Assembly: GCA_025370075.1 (NCBI GenBank)
Contig: CP073016.1
Coordinates: forward strand, 1,302,001 to 1,366,000
DNA: 64,000 nucleotides
DNA from: Chryseotalea sp. WA131a
GTDB taxonomy: Bacteria > Bacteroidota > Bacteroidia > Cytophagales > Cyclobacteriaceae
Direction of reading: 5' to 3'
The notes below the pieces were generated by a model, which was not told where the DNA came from, ran no database searches, and saw nothing but the letters and a program-made list of their open reading frames with translations. The position numbers and the translations under genes are program-made. This document shows, piece by piece, positions 42,708 through 51,939 of the stretch (within the stretch, counting starts at the first letter, position 1; the number at the start of each line of letters is the position of its first letter).

Positions 42708-43883
42708 TCAATTTCGAACCCTCAGCATCAAATATAAAAAAGCCGCCCCGCACAAACTCGCACATACCGTAAATGCCCACAAAAACCGACTGGGGTCATT
42801 GCCATAAATAAAAGAAGAAACAAGTGCACCCAATCCGATGCCCAACTCCATAAAAATATAAAAGAATGCGATGCCCCTTCCGCGATGCTGCTCATCACAC
42901 AAATCCGTTGCCCAAGCGAGTAGCGTAGGCGAGGTAGAGCCTTGCGCCAAGCCATACAATACCGAACCAACAATCAGCATGAATGAATTTATTGCAAATC
43001 CAAACGTAAGCATGGCCAGCAACATTAACGGCACCGATAATTTTAAAACGGCCACCCGCCCGTATCGATCGGATGCCCTGCCAGCCAACAACCGAATGAG
43101 CAATGAGGATACCGTAAGAAAAGTAAATAGCAGCCCTTTGTTTTTTATCCCAACAAAAGAACCAAAATCGGGAAGCAATGTAAACGCTGTGCCATACGAA
43201 TAGGCTGTAAGCAGCATTACCAATGCCGGTGCAATGACCAATGGCTCAATCAAATCTTTTTTGGCAATCTTCAAAAAACGCCACGTTACTTCTTTCTTTT
43301 CTTTGAGGGTTTCGCTCATACCGAACAAGATGCACACCGAAACGAGTGCAAAAAAAGAAGAGAGATAAAACATTACATCCAATCCAAAATTGTTTGCCAC
43401 TGCCCCACCCACGGCCGGGCCACCTGCCATGCCCAACGCTCCTGATGTGCCAATCCAACCCATCGCCTCACCACGTTTGTTACTGGGAATCGTATCGGTG
43501 ATGTAAGCTGCAACCCCCGTAGGCGAAAAGCCTGTAGAGAAACCATGTAACAACCGTAACAACAAAAATCCGGCAACGGTAGAAAGAATCGGATAAAACA
43601 AGCTGCAGACAAAACACACAATTCCACCGATCATCATAACAGGCTTTCGCCCCAGCATATCTGTAAGCTTTCCGCTGAAGGGGCGAGAGATCATGGCCGT
43701 GAGCGTAAACAACGAAATGATAAGCCCTTTAAAATCTTTTCCACCCAAGCTGGTCAAGTACTCGGGCAACTCGGGCACAATCATATTGAAGCTGGCGAAA
43801 AATAAAATGGTGCTCACGCACAAAAGCCAAAATTGAGACGTGTACGTTGAGGTTTGGATTTGAGCCGAAGAAGTCTTACTCAT
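42708..43883 (-). CDS. MFS transporter
   Basis: 391 residues, 12 transmembrane helices, with the A-motif GKLTDMLGRKPVMMIGGIV and GFSPTGVAAYITDTIP in helix 5. The second half has GRASDRYGRVAVLKLS. Generic MFS exporter of the DHA1 type; the substrate is unknown. It overlaps the upstream prfB stop by 8 bp, so is probably co-transcribed with prfB. Confidence 0.85.
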   Translation of the reverse strand: MSKTSSAQIQTSTYTSQFWLLCVSTILFFASFNMIVPELPEYLTSLGGKDFKGLIISLFTLTAMISRPFSGKLTDMLGRKPVMMIGGIVCFVCSLFYPILSTVAGFLLLRLLHGFSTGFSPTGVAAYITDTIPSNKRGEAMGWIGTSGALGMAGGPAVGGAVANNFGLDVMFYLSSFFALVSVCILFGMSETLKEKKEVTWRFLKIAKKDLIEPLVIAPALVMLLTAYSYGTAFTLLPDFGSFVGIKNKGLLFTFLTVSSLLIRLLAGRASDRYGRVAVLKLSVPLMLLAMLTFGFAINSFMLIVGSVLYGLAQGSTSPTLLAWATDLCDEQHRGRGIAFFYIFMELGIGLGALVSSFIYGNDPSRFLWAFTVCASLCGAAFLYLMLRVRN

Positions 43884-44977
43884 TTTTCGTGGATGCCTCT
43901 TGGTCTTCTAAAAGATATGCTTTGATGAAATCATCCAAGTCGCCATCCAACACCCCTTGTGCATCATGGCTCTCTACCCCTGTGCGTGCATCCTTTACCA
44001 ATTTATAGGGGTGCAACACATAGTTGCGTATCTGCGAGCCAAAATCAATTTTCATTTTTCCTGCCTCCACTTTATCGCGTGCGGCATTGCGTTTCTCCAT
44101 TTCTCGCTGATACAGTTTTGATTTCAGCATCTGCATGGCGCGCTCGCGGTTGGCATGCTGACTGCGCTCTACTTGACACACAATCACAATGCCCGTGGGT
44201 TTGTGAGTGAGCTGTACTTTTGTTTCCACTTTGTTCACGTTCTGTCCACCGGCACCACCCGAGCGGGAAGTTTGAATCTCCACATCGGCAGGATTCACTT
44301 CTATCTCAATCGTATTGTCTACCTTTGGATAAACAAATACTGAAGCAAACGAAGTATGCCTGCGCTGATTGCTATCAAACGGAGAAATGCGCACCAAGCG
44401 GTGCACACCTATTTCAGATTTTAACTTTCCATAGGCAAAGGGTCCTTCAATTTCCAATGTAGCCGATTTAATTCCCGCCACTTCGCCCGATTGGTAATCG
44501 ATCTGTGAAACTTTGTAGCCGCTTTTCTCACCCCACATAATGTACATGCGGTTGATCATGTCTGCCCAGTCGTTGCTTTCGGTGCCACCCGCACCAGGGT
44601 TGATCTCCAACACCGCGCTGAGTTGATCTTCCTCGTGGCTCAACATTTTTTTAAACTCCAAGTCCTCCACAGCCTTTGCCACTTTGGGGTACTCTTTGTC
44701 GAGCTCCTCTTCCGTTACATCTCCAGCTTCGTGAAATTCGTTCAGCACGTCTAGGTCATCCACTAGCTTCGATACGTGCGTGTAGGCATCCGTCCACACT
44801 TTTTTGGCGCGAATGTTTTTCAAAATCACTTCGGCCTCTTTGGGCTTGTTCCAAAAATCTGCTTGGTGGGTAATGCGTTCTTCGTCCTGGATTTCTACAA
44901 TTTTACGGTCGTAGTCAAAGATACCGCCTGAGGGCGGCAACACGGGCTTTCAAGTCCTTTAATTGTTCGGTGGTCAT
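43876..44977 (-). CDS. prfB: Peptide chain release factor 2, expressed through a programmed +1 frameshift
   Basis: Recognises UGA and UAA and releases peptides. The main frame holds the SPF anticodon-like tripeptide (RISPFDSN) and the catalytic GGQ motif (GGAGGQNVNK). The frame begins in a short upstream frame from ATG 44977 (MTTEQLKDLKARVAALRRYL), ends in TGA at 44917-44915, and continues +1 at the slippery site CTT-TGA-C preceded by an AGGCGG internal Shine-Dalgarno-like sequence, as in E. coli prfB. The total is about 366 residues. It overlaps the downstream MFS gene. Confidence 0.95.
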
Positions 44978-45117
44978 GGAGTTAAAAAAATTATGGGGCA
45001 AAAGTAAGAAACTGAAGAGGTTTTAAAAAGCTTGCACGTTTTATAGGGTTTAGATATTGCTTAATTTTCCGGAATAATTTAACTATATAGATTGTCTAAT
45101 TAGAAATTAACAACAAA

Positions 45118-45630
45118 ATGACAAACACTTCTACCCAAAACAACATGCGAATCTACCACCGCTACCTCGGCTATTTTTTGGCGGGCATCATGGCCGTTTA
45201 TTCCATTAGCGGTATTACGTTGATTTTTCGCGATACCGATTTCCTGAAAAGTGAAAAACAATTTGAAAAACAATTGAAGCCAAACCTGAGTGCAGAGGAG
45301 CTTGGCAGGGAAATCCGAATCCGGGGCCTTAAAGTTGAAAAAGAAGAAGGCGATATCCTAGCTTTTAAGCAAGGCACATACAACAAAGCAACAGGTGCTG
45401 CCAACTACACAGCCAAGCAAATGAATCCCTTCATCGATAAATTACAAAACCTCCACAAAGCTGATACGAAGAGTCCATTGTTCTTCCTCAACATATTTTT
45501 TGGATTGTCGTTGTTCTTTTTTGTGGTGTCTGCCTTTTACATGTTTTTGCCCGGCACCAGTACTTTTAAGAAAGGACTTTACTTTACTTTAGCAGGTTTG
45601 GTGCTTACGGTGATTTTGCTTTTTGTATAA
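45118..45630 (+). CDS. PepSY-associated-type small membrane protein
   Basis: 170 residues. Two terminal membrane segments: GYFLAGIMAVYSISGITLIF near the start and FLNIFFGLSLFFFVVSAFYMF plus a short third helix at the end. The intermediate soluble loop (ILAFKQGTYNKATGAANYTA) is PepSY-like. Related proteins occur near iron or redox uptake genes in Bacteroidota, but no such context is seen here. Function unassigned. Confidence 0.55.
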   Translation: MTNTSTQNNMRIYHRYLGYFLAGIMAVYSISGITLIFRDTDFLKSEKQFEKQLKPNLSAEELGREIRIRGLKVEKEEGDILAFKQGTYNKATGAANYTAKQMNPFIDKLQNLHKADTKSPLFFLNIFFGLSLFFFVVSAFYMFLPGTSTFKKGLYFTLAGLVLTVILLFV

Positions 45631-45715
45631 AATAACGCATCACGGTACGTAAACTGGTCTTAGGTAATTTGATTGCTGGGTAAAAAGAAATTAAATTTGA
45701 AATAAAATAATCAAT

Positions 45716-45949
45716 ATGGCCACACAACCTATATCGCAAGAAATGATGCGTTATTTTTTGCAATTGAATGACGCAGAACAAAAAAGTGTGTTAGAAATGA
45801 TAAAGACTTTTCTTGGGGGGCGTAAGAATGACCATCCGCCAACCCTTGAAGAATACAACAAAGAACTGGAACAAGCAGATGCTGAAATCGAAGCTGGGGA
45901 CTATGTTTCACATGAAGAGGTGATGAAACGGTATTTTAAGGCTCAATAG
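45716..45949 (+). CDS. Antitoxin of a RelE/ParE-type module
   Basis: 77 residues, acidic. It begins with an amphipathic helix (MRYFLQLNDAEQKSVLEMIK) and ends EIEAGDYVSHEEVMKRYF, a segment typical of antitoxins paired with RelE/ParE toxins in Bacteroidota. Its stop overlaps the toxin start by one base (TAGTG), which supports the pairing. Confidence 0.75.
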   Translation: MATQPISQEMMRYFLQLNDAEQKSVLEMIKTFLGGRKNDHPPTLEEYNKELEQADAEIEAGDYVSHEEVMKRYFKAQ

Positions 45950-46245
45950 TGGCATTGAAGATTAAATGGAATAAAAAAGCTATTGCACAGCTGGATGCAG
46001 GGATTCAGTTCATTGAAAACGATTCAATTATTAGTGCTGAAAAGGTAAAAAAAGATATTCTATTAAATATAGATGCACTTACGAAGCACCCTGAAAAATA
46101 TAATACCGATAAATACAAGACACAAAATGACGCGACTTATCGGGCGTTTGAAATTCATCAATACAGAATTGCCTATCGTTACAAGACGACTGAGATTAGA
46201 ATCATACGAATAAGGCATACAAAAATGAACCCTTCAAAATATTAG
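45949..46245 (+). CDS. RelE/ParE-family toxin
   Basis: 98 residues starting at GTG 45949, one base overlapping the antitoxin stop. The family pattern IKWNKKAIAQLDAGIQFIE and the C-terminal strands RAFEIHQYRIAYRYKTTEIR and IRIRHTKMNPSKY match RelE/ParE toxins (mRNA interferase or gyrase poison). Antitoxin-first gene order fits. An intrinsic terminator-like hairpin lies 25 bp downstream. Confidence 0.82.
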   Translation: MALKIKWNKKAIAQLDAGIQFIENDSIISAEKVKKDILLNIDALTKHPEKYNTDKYKTQNDATYRAFEIHQYRIAYRYKTTEIRIIRIRHTKMNPSKY

Positions 46246-46266
46246 GAGTTTATCAAATCAGAGAAT

Positions 46267-46296
46267 AAAAAAAGGTGGCTCATTGCAAGCCACCTT
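46267..46296 (-). terminator. Intrinsic terminator of katG
   Basis: AAGGTGGCT (46272-46280) pairs with AGCCACCTT (46288-46296). The minus strand runs into a T-tract (46274-46267), so it terminates katG; it may also act as a two-way terminator after the toxin gene. Confidence 0.75.
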
Positions 46297-46351
46297 CCTT
46301 AGATATACAAGGCGTCTTGAAACCTCAAAGGTGTCTGACGCCTAATGGAAA

Positions 46352-48577
46352 TCACGCGAAATCAAACCGATCCAAATTCATCACCTTCGTCCACGCAGCC
46401 ACAAAATCGGTAACAAACTTCTTTTGCGAGTCTGCACTTCCGTACACTTCAGCAAGCGCGCGTAACTCGGAGTTCGAACCGAAAATTAGATCAACACGCC
46501 TGCCTGTCCATTTCACTGCACCCGTTGCGCGGTCACGACCTTCAAACACGTCTTGTGCATCTGTAGTTGCCTTCCATGTAGTGTCTAAATCTAGCAAGTT
46601 CACAAAGAAATCGTTGGTGAGTGTCTCTGAGCGTTTGGTAAATACACCATGCTTTGATTGATCGAAGTTTGTGTTGAGCACACGCATGCCTCCCACCAAC
46701 ACGGTCATCTCCGGTGCAGTAAGGGTAAGCAATTGTGCCTTGTCAACCAATAATTCTTCAGCAGTAGCAGTGTGTTTTTTCTTGATGTAGTTGCGGAAGC
46801 CATCGGCAGCTGGCTCTAGCACAGCGAATGACTCTACATCGGTCTGCTCTTGCGTGGCATCGGCACGACCGGGAGTAAACGGAACTTTCACATCCAGCTT
46901 TGTCTTTTTTGCAGCCTTCTCAATACCCGCGCATCCGCCCAGCACAATCAAATCTGCAAGCGAAACAAACTTCTTGCCTGTATTGAATTTCTTTTGGATT
47001 CCTTCTAACGTCTTTAAAACTTTAGCCAACTGAACAGGGTTATTGACTTCCCAATTTTTTTGCGGAGCTAAGCGAATACGCGCACCGTTGGCACCACCGC
47101 GCTTATCCGACCCACGGAATGTAGAAGCAGAAGCCCACGCAGTCGATACCAATTCTGACACCGTCAATCGAGAAGCAAGGATCTGAGTCTTCAATGCCGC
47201 AATTTCTCTTGGACTGATTTTATACTTCGCACTTGGGATTGGGTCTTGCCAGATTAATTGTTCCTTCGGCACTTCCGGGCCAAGGTAACGAGCGATTGGC
47301 CCCATATCACGATGCGTTAATTTAAACCACGCACGCGCAAAGGCATCTGCAAATTCATTTGGATTCTCAAAGAAGCGTCTTGATATTTTCTCGTAGATTG
47401 GATCGAATCTTAAAGAAAGATCGGTCGTCAGCATGGTTGGAGCATGGCGTTTTGATTTGTCATGCGCATCGGGCACAGTACCTGCACCTGCATCTCCTTT
47501 TGGCTTCCACTGGTGTGCACCCGCAGGGCTTTTGGTCAATTCCCAATCAAAGCCAAACAAGTTCTCGAAGAAGTTGTTGCTCCACTTTGTTGGCGTAGTG
47601 GTCCATGCACCTTCCAACCCACTGGTAATCGTATCAACACCCTTGCCGCTGCCAAATGAATTTTTCCAGCCAAGGCTTTGCTCTTCAATGCTGGCTGCAG
47701 CTGGTTCGCGACCTACGTGCTTGTCTGCATCAGCTGCACCATGGGTTTTGCCAAAGGTATGACCACCGGCAATCAAGGCAACTGTTTCTTCGTCATTCAT
47801 GGCCATGCGGCCAAACGTTTCGCGAATGTCTCGTGCAGCTGCTATTGGATCTGGGTTTCCATTAGGGCCTTGCGGGTTTACGTAAATCAAACCCATTTGC
47901 ACTGCACCAAGTGGATTCTCCAATTCGCGATCGCCCGTGTAACGTTTGTCGCCCAACCATTCTGTTTCAGCACCCCAGTACACATCTTCTTGTGGTTCCC
48001 ACACGTCCTCACGTCCGCCAGCAAAACCAAATGTTTTGAAGCCCATTGATTCAAGTGCGCAGTTACCTGCAAGGATCATTAAATCCGCCCAAGAGATTTT
48101 ATTTCCATATTTCTTTTTGATTGGCCAAAGTAGCAAACGAGCTTTGTCAAGGTTGGCGTTATCAGGCCAACTATTAAGCGGAGCAAAGCGTTGCTGACCC
48201 GCTCCGGCACCTCCGCGCCCATCAGCGATGCGGTACGTGCCGGCCGAATGCCATGCCATGCGAATGAAAAACGGTCCGTAGTGTCCATAGTCCGCTGGCC
48301 ACCACGCCTGAGAAGTAGTCATTAAACTAAAAATCTCTTTCTTCACTTTTTTCAAATCAAGAGACTTAAACTCTTTTGCATAGTTGAACTTCTTGTCCAT
48401 TGGATTAGACATCGAAGAGTGTTGGCGGAGGATGTTCAATTTCAATTGATTAGGCCACCAATCGCGGTTGCTGGTGCCACCACCTGCACTTTGTTTGAGG
48501 GCACCACCATGAAAGGGGCATTTCCCTTCACCGTTCATGGCATGGTGAGATTTGTTTGAAGAGGTTTGTGTTTCCAT
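46352..48577 (-). CDS. katG: Catalase-peroxidase KatG
   Basis: Haem enzyme that decomposes H2O2 by catalase and peroxidase activity. 741 residues. Distal site in FIRMAWHSAGTYRIADGRGG (Arg, Trp, His); crosslink tyrosine in DVYWGAETEWLG and the methionine in GAVQMGLIYVNPQGPNG complete the Trp-Tyr-Met adduct. Proximal His region is GGHTFGKTHGA. A second degenerate peroxidase domain follows, as in all KatG. It is divergent from oxyR with which it shares a 110-bp promoter region. Confidence 0.97.
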   Translation of the reverse strand: METQTSSNKSHHAMNGEGKCPFHGGALKQSAGGGTSNRDWWPNQLKLNILRQHSSMSNPMDKKFNYAKEFKSLDLKKVKKEIFSLMTTSQAWWPADYGHYGPFFIRMAWHSAGTYRIADGRGGAGAGQQRFAPLNSWPDNANLDKARLLLWPIKKKYGNKISWADLMILAGNCALESMGFKTFGFAGGREDVWEPQEDVYWGAETEWLGDKRYTGDRELENPLGAVQMGLIYVNPQGPNGNPDPIAAARDIRETFGRMAMNDEETVALIAGGHTFGKTHGAADADKHVGREPAAASIEEQSLGWKNSFGSGKGVDTITSGLEGAWTTTPTKWSNNFFENLFGFDWELTKSPAGAHQWKPKGDAGAGTVPDAHDKSKRHAPTMLTTDLSLRFDPIYEKISRRFFENPNEFADAFARAWFKLTHRDMGPIARYLGPEVPKEQLIWQDPIPSAKYKISPREIAALKTQILASRLTVSELVSTAWASASTFRGSDKRGGANGARIRLAPQKNWEVNNPVQLAKVLKTLEGIQKKFNTGKKFVSLADLIVLGGCAGIEKAAKKTKLDVKVPFTPGRADATQEQTDVESFAVLEPAADGFRNYIKKKHTATAEELLVDKAQLLTLTAPEMTVLVGGMRVLNTNFDQSKHGVFTKRSETLTNDFFVNLLDLDTTWKATTDAQDVFEGRDRATGAVKWTGRRVDLIFGSNSELRALAEVYGSADSQKKFVTDFVAAWTKVMNLDRFDFA

Positions 48578-48687
48578 TTTTATAGATTAATAAATTGTTA
48601 CTACCAGTTTATTGAATTGCCACAATGATAGCATGGGTTTGCTAATAAATCAAATTGATTATATTTATAAAGATATAGTTATTAACT
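48578..48687. promoter_or_regulatory. Divergent katG-oxyR promoter region with a candidate OxyR operator
   Basis: Minus strand (katG): TTG at 48653-48651, 20-bp spacing, then TATCATTG at 48630-48623 (consensus TAnnTTTG, one mismatch). Plus strand (oxyR): TTG at 48639-48641, 18-bp spacing, then TATATTTA at 48660-48667. The inverted repeat TAGCA-N6-TGCTA (48629-48644) overlaps the katG spacer and the oxyR -33 element, so a bound regulator could touch both. The elements are read directly; the binding protein is inferred from gene order. Confidence 0.55.
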
Positions 48688-49623
48688 ATGACTTTAACAC
48701 AACTTGAATACCTTATTGCACTGGACACCCACCGCCATTTTGTCCTGGCCTCCGAAAAGTGCTTCGTAACCCAGCCTACGTTAAGCATGCAAATACAAAA
48801 ATTGGAAGAAGAACTGGGGGTAAAAATTTTTGACCGCACCAAGCAACCCGTTATCCCTACTGAAATTGGTGCGCACATCATTGCACAAGCCCGCATTGCC
48901 GTGCGGGAGGCCGGGATAATCCGCCAACTGATTGCTGAACAGAAGGATACCATGACGGGGGAAATCCGCATTGGCATTATTCCAACGCTTGCCCCCTATC
49001 TATTGCCTCAGCTATTTAAAAACATTCGGGAAAAGTACCCTCAAGTAAGCTTGGTTGTTAAAGAAACCATTACCGAAGAAGTGATCGTAGAGCTAAAAAG
49101 CAACCGGCTTGATTGTGGATTGGTGGTGACACCTTTAAATGATTCTTCCATAAAGGAGGATGTACTGTTTTATGAAGAATTATTCGTGTACGTGTCCAAG
49201 AAAAATGCGCTACATACAAAAAAATATGTTCTGCCAACAGAAATAGACCCCCATCAACTTTGGCTGCTGGAAGAAGGACATTGTTTCCGATCACAGATCT
49301 TAAACTTGTGTGAATTGCGCAAATATTCAGAGCTACATTTCAAATACGAAACCGGCAACATCGAAACTCTTAAAAGAATGGTGGATAAAAGCGATGGCAT
49401 CACCATTTTGCCAGAGTTGGCCGTAATGGAATTTACCAAACAGGAAATGAAACTAGTGAAACAGTTGAAAGAGCCTAGCCCTGCACGCGAAGTAAGCCTG
49501 GTAACTCACCGTGACCACATCAAAACAAAACTTATTAAACTTCTAAAAGAAGAAATTCTATCTATTGTGCCCAAACCCATGCAAAAATTGCAAAAGAAAA
49601 AAGTGGTGGAGATAAATTACTAA
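48688..49623 (+). CDS. oxyR: Hydrogen-peroxide sensor, LysR-type regulator OxyR
   Basis: 311 residues. LysR helix-turn-helix at residues 1-60 (TLTQLEYLIALDTHRHFVLA) and effector domain from about 92. The redox motif GHCFRSQILNLC places cysteines at positions 199 and 208, the same numbers as in E. coli OxyR. With KatG next to it, peroxide sensing is very likely. The extra C-terminal basic tail is unusual but short. Confidence 0.93.
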   Translation: MTLTQLEYLIALDTHRHFVLASEKCFVTQPTLSMQIQKLEEELGVKIFDRTKQPVIPTEIGAHIIAQARIAVREAGIIRQLIAEQKDTMTGEIRIGIIPTLAPYLLPQLFKNIREKYPQVSLVVKETITEEVIVELKSNRLDCGLVVTPLNDSSIKEDVLFYEELFVYVSKKNALHTKKYVLPTEIDPHQLWLLEEGHCFRSQILNLCELRKYSELHFKYETGNIETLKRMVDKSDGITILPELAVMEFTKQEMKLVKQLKEPSPAREVSLVTHRDHIKTKLIKLLKEEILSIVPKPMQKLQKKKVVEINY

Positions 49624-49647
49624 GTGGTTGAAACATTTTGTACTGCC

Positions 49648-50139
49648 TCACCGATAATAAAGCGACCGATAATCAACCGTTCGCATTACCACCCCCCTTT
49701 TCACTTTCGTGTACTTGGGCTTGATAAACAGCAAGGCGGCCCCAGCAGCAGAAACGGACAAGGCGGTAATGTAACTGCTGTTAAACTCTCCTTTGGTGGA
49801 GCCAATGAGTGAATTCAATTGATCAAGCGCGATGTAGCCCAATCCACCAATCAACATAAAACCTCCTACCCCGCCCACCCGGTGCGAACGAATTTTCTTG
49901 GTTTCTACTTTAGCGATCGCTAGAAAAGGAATGGTATCATAAGAGTTGGTAATCATCGAAAACTCGGTGAGTTCTAAAATGTAACCTTGCTTTTTCTTCT
50001 TATTCTTTAAAACACACTTGAAATACTCACCTTCTACAAAACGAGCAATCACCGTTTCGTGCTTTAGAAAAATAAGGTGCTTCTGCGCAGATAAAAGATG
50101 AGCGAATGAAAGAAAGAGTATTACGAAAAGAAAGCGCAT
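49648..50139 (-). CDS. Secreted protein of unknown function
   Basis: 163 residues. Signal peptide MRFLFVILFLSFAHLLSAQ. Beta-rich N-half (KHETVIARFVEGEYFKCVLK) and two hydrophobic segments near 90-135 (GGVGGFMLIGGLGYIALDQL, TALSVSAAGAALLFI), so it may be membrane-anchored. I do not recognise the family. Convergent with oxyR and 40 bp downstream of the adenosyltransferase gene. Confidence 0.6.
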   Translation of the reverse strand: MRFLFVILFLSFAHLLSAQKHLIFLKHETVIARFVEGEYFKCVLKNKKKKQGYILELTEFSMITNSYDTIPFLAIAKVETKKIRSHRVGGVGGFMLIGGLGYIALDQLNSLIGSTKGEFNSSYITALSVSAAGAALLFIKPKYTKVKRGVVMRTVDYRSLYYR

Positions 50140-50178
50140 ACTTAAAAGTAAGAAAATCTGTCTAAAAGCACATCCATT

Positions 50179-50727
50179 TTACATCCTCGCCCTCCAGGGA
50201 GTTTCGTCAATCTTCAGTTCGTGTGCCATCATGCGGCAGAGCACAAACAAATAGTCTGACAAGCGATTGAGGTATTTTATGACCAACGGGTCTATGATTT
50301 CGATGTGGTGAAGTGCAATCACCAACCGCTCGGCCCTGCGGCAAACCGTGCGCGCCACATGCCCAAAGGAAACAGAAGGATGACCACCGGGCAACACAAA
50401 AAAACGCATGGGTGGAAGCACTGCATCCATCTTGTCCATTTCATTTTCCAAAAGCGTAATATCACTTTCTTGTAAAGAAGGGATTTTCACTTTTGTATTT
50501 CCGGGTTCGGTGGCCAATATTGAACCGATCGTAAAAAGCCTGTCTTGTATCTCCACTAAAATTTCTTTTCTGGAATGATTCACCTCTTGGTCGCGCAACA
50601 AGCCGATGTACGAGTTCAATTCATCTACTGTGCCGTAGCTATCAATGCGTAGATCGGATTTAGAAACACGCTTGCCCCCAAACAATGATGTTGTGCCTTG
50701 GTCTCCGGTTTTGGTGTATATTTTCAT
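50179..50727 (-). CDS. ATP:cob(I)alamin adenosyltransferase (PduO type)
   Basis: Converts cob(I)alamin to adenosylcobalamin using ATP. 182 residues. PduO signature KIYTKTGDQGTTSLFGGKRV with the ATP-binding TKTGDxGTTxL pattern at the N-terminus, then YGTVDELNSYIGLL and HVARTVCRRAERLVIALH. Normal length. No other cobalamin gene lies nearby, so it presumably salvages imported cobalamin. Confidence 0.92.
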   Translation of the reverse strand: MKIYTKTGDQGTTSLFGGKRVSKSDLRIDSYGTVDELNSYIGLLRDQEVNHSRKEILVEIQDRLFTIGSILATEPGNTKVKIPSLQESDITLLENEMDKMDAVLPPMRFFVLPGGHPSVSFGHVARTVCRRAERLVIALHHIEIIDPLVIKYLNRLSDYLFVLCRMMAHELKIDETPWRARM

Positions 50728-50737
50728 GTTTTTTTGA

Positions 50738-51028
50738 TTACGAAGTCTTTCCAGACCTGTTTGAAAAAAAAATATAAGCTAAATGGGTAACTGTGGAAAT
50801 CAAAGAACCAAAAATCCAAAACGCCAAAGTTATCCCAAGGATCGGCATTCCGCAATTCAACCCATTTGAATTCATTTTTGGATAAAATAGTTGAGGCAGA
50901 AAAAAGAAATACGAAAGCAAGATTAATAGCAAAACAAAAATTTTTAGATTCCTTTTAAGCCTTAAATCCAAAAGGAAATAGATACCAATTTGAAAAATTG
51001 AAATCGCAATTATGACTGTCAGTATCAT
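50738..51028 (-). CDS. Small hydrophobic membrane protein, 96 aa
   Basis: Three hydrophobic helices at about 1-20, 28-48 and 60-88 (IIAISIFQIGIYFLLDL, FVLLLILLSYFFFLPQLFY, LGITLAFWIFGSLISTVTHL). No conserved family recognised. It is 10 bp upstream of the adenosyltransferase gene on the same strand, so it may be real and co-transcribed, but the AT-rich composition alone could create it. Confidence 0.45.
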   Translation of the reverse strand: MILTVIIAISIFQIGIYFLLDLRLKRNLKIFVLLLILLSYFFFLPQLFYPKMNSNGLNCGMPILGITLAFWIFGSLISTVTHLAYIFFSNRSGKTS

Positions 51029-51213
51029 TTCAATTCTTTCTGGTAGAACTCAAATTTACAGAAAACATCAATGAATAGCACAGAATTTCATGCAAGCATC
51101 GACCAGCTATATCAACGGAAAGCGTCTCTCGGGACGGACGTAGAGCGAATAGCGCTGGTTCGAGCAGGTCGCCCATCTTGAATCTGAAATCTTGAATCTG
51201 AAATGTAAAATCG

Positions 51214-51939
51214 TCAATGCGCCACTTCCTCCATTGCAGGGTTCCTCGTCACGTTTTCATTTTTGCGATCCCACTCAATCAACCCATCGCGCAAGCGGAT
51301 GATGCGGTGTGCATAGTGGGCAATGTCGTCTTCGTGGGTTACCAAAATAATTGTATTGCCTTTGTCGTGCAGGTTTTGAAACAAGTTCATGATATCATAA
51401 CTGGTTTTGGTATCCAAATTACCGGTAGGCTCATCGGCCAAAATAATAGAAGGGTTGTTGACCAACGCACGCGCAATGGCCACACGCTGGCGCTGCCCGC
51501 CCGAAAGTTCGTTGGGCTTGTGGTGGTAGCGGTCGCCCAAGTTTACGCTTTCAAGTGCCTCCATTGCCTTTTCTTCTCGTTCATCTTTGCTGTAGCCAGC
51601 ATAAATCAAGGGCAAGGCCACGTTCTCCAAAGCAGATGCACGGGGCAACAGATTGAAGGTTTGAAATACAAAACCTATTTCTTTGTTGCGAATCATCGCC
51701 AGTTCATTCTCCGTCATCTCGCTCACCTCTTGACCATTGAGCATGTAAGTACCTCCACTAGGCGAGTCCAAGCAGCCTACAATGTTCATCAGCGTAGATT
51801 TGCCCGAGCCCGATGGCCCCATAAACGCTACGTATTCGCCTCTATCAATGCTGATGCTGATGGATTGCAGGGCGTTGACAATATTGTCGCCCATTTTATA
51901 CATCCTAGAAATTTTGTGTGTTTCAATGATTTTACTCAT
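51214..51939 (-). CDS. ABC transporter ATP-binding protein (LolD/MacB type)
   Basis: 241 residues. Walker A GPSGSGKSTLMNIVG, ABC signature LSGGQRQRVAIARAL, Walker B IILADEPTGNLD and the H-loop VTHEDDI. The sequence QSISISIDRGEYVAFMGPSG is closest to the MacB/LolD group, which drives lipoprotein release or peptide and antibiotic export. The permease gene is not adjacent in the window, so the partner is unknown. Confidence 0.9.
   Translation of the reverse strand: MSKIIETHKISRMYKMGDNIVNALQSISISIDRGEYVAFMGPSGSGKSTLMNIVGCLDSPSGGTYMLNGQEVSEMTENELAMIRNKEIGFVFQTFNLLPRASALENVALPLIYAGYSKDEREEKAMEALESVNLGDRYHHKPNELSGGQRQRVAIARALVNNPSIILADEPTGNLDTKTSYDIMNLFQNLHDKGNTIILVTHEDDIAHYAHRIIRLRDGLIEWDRKNENVTRNPAMEEVAH

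Noticed and set aside
47359..48049. Several long plus-strand frames inside katG
   Set aside because: They are antisense shadows of a highly conserved enzyme and show no protein-like features.
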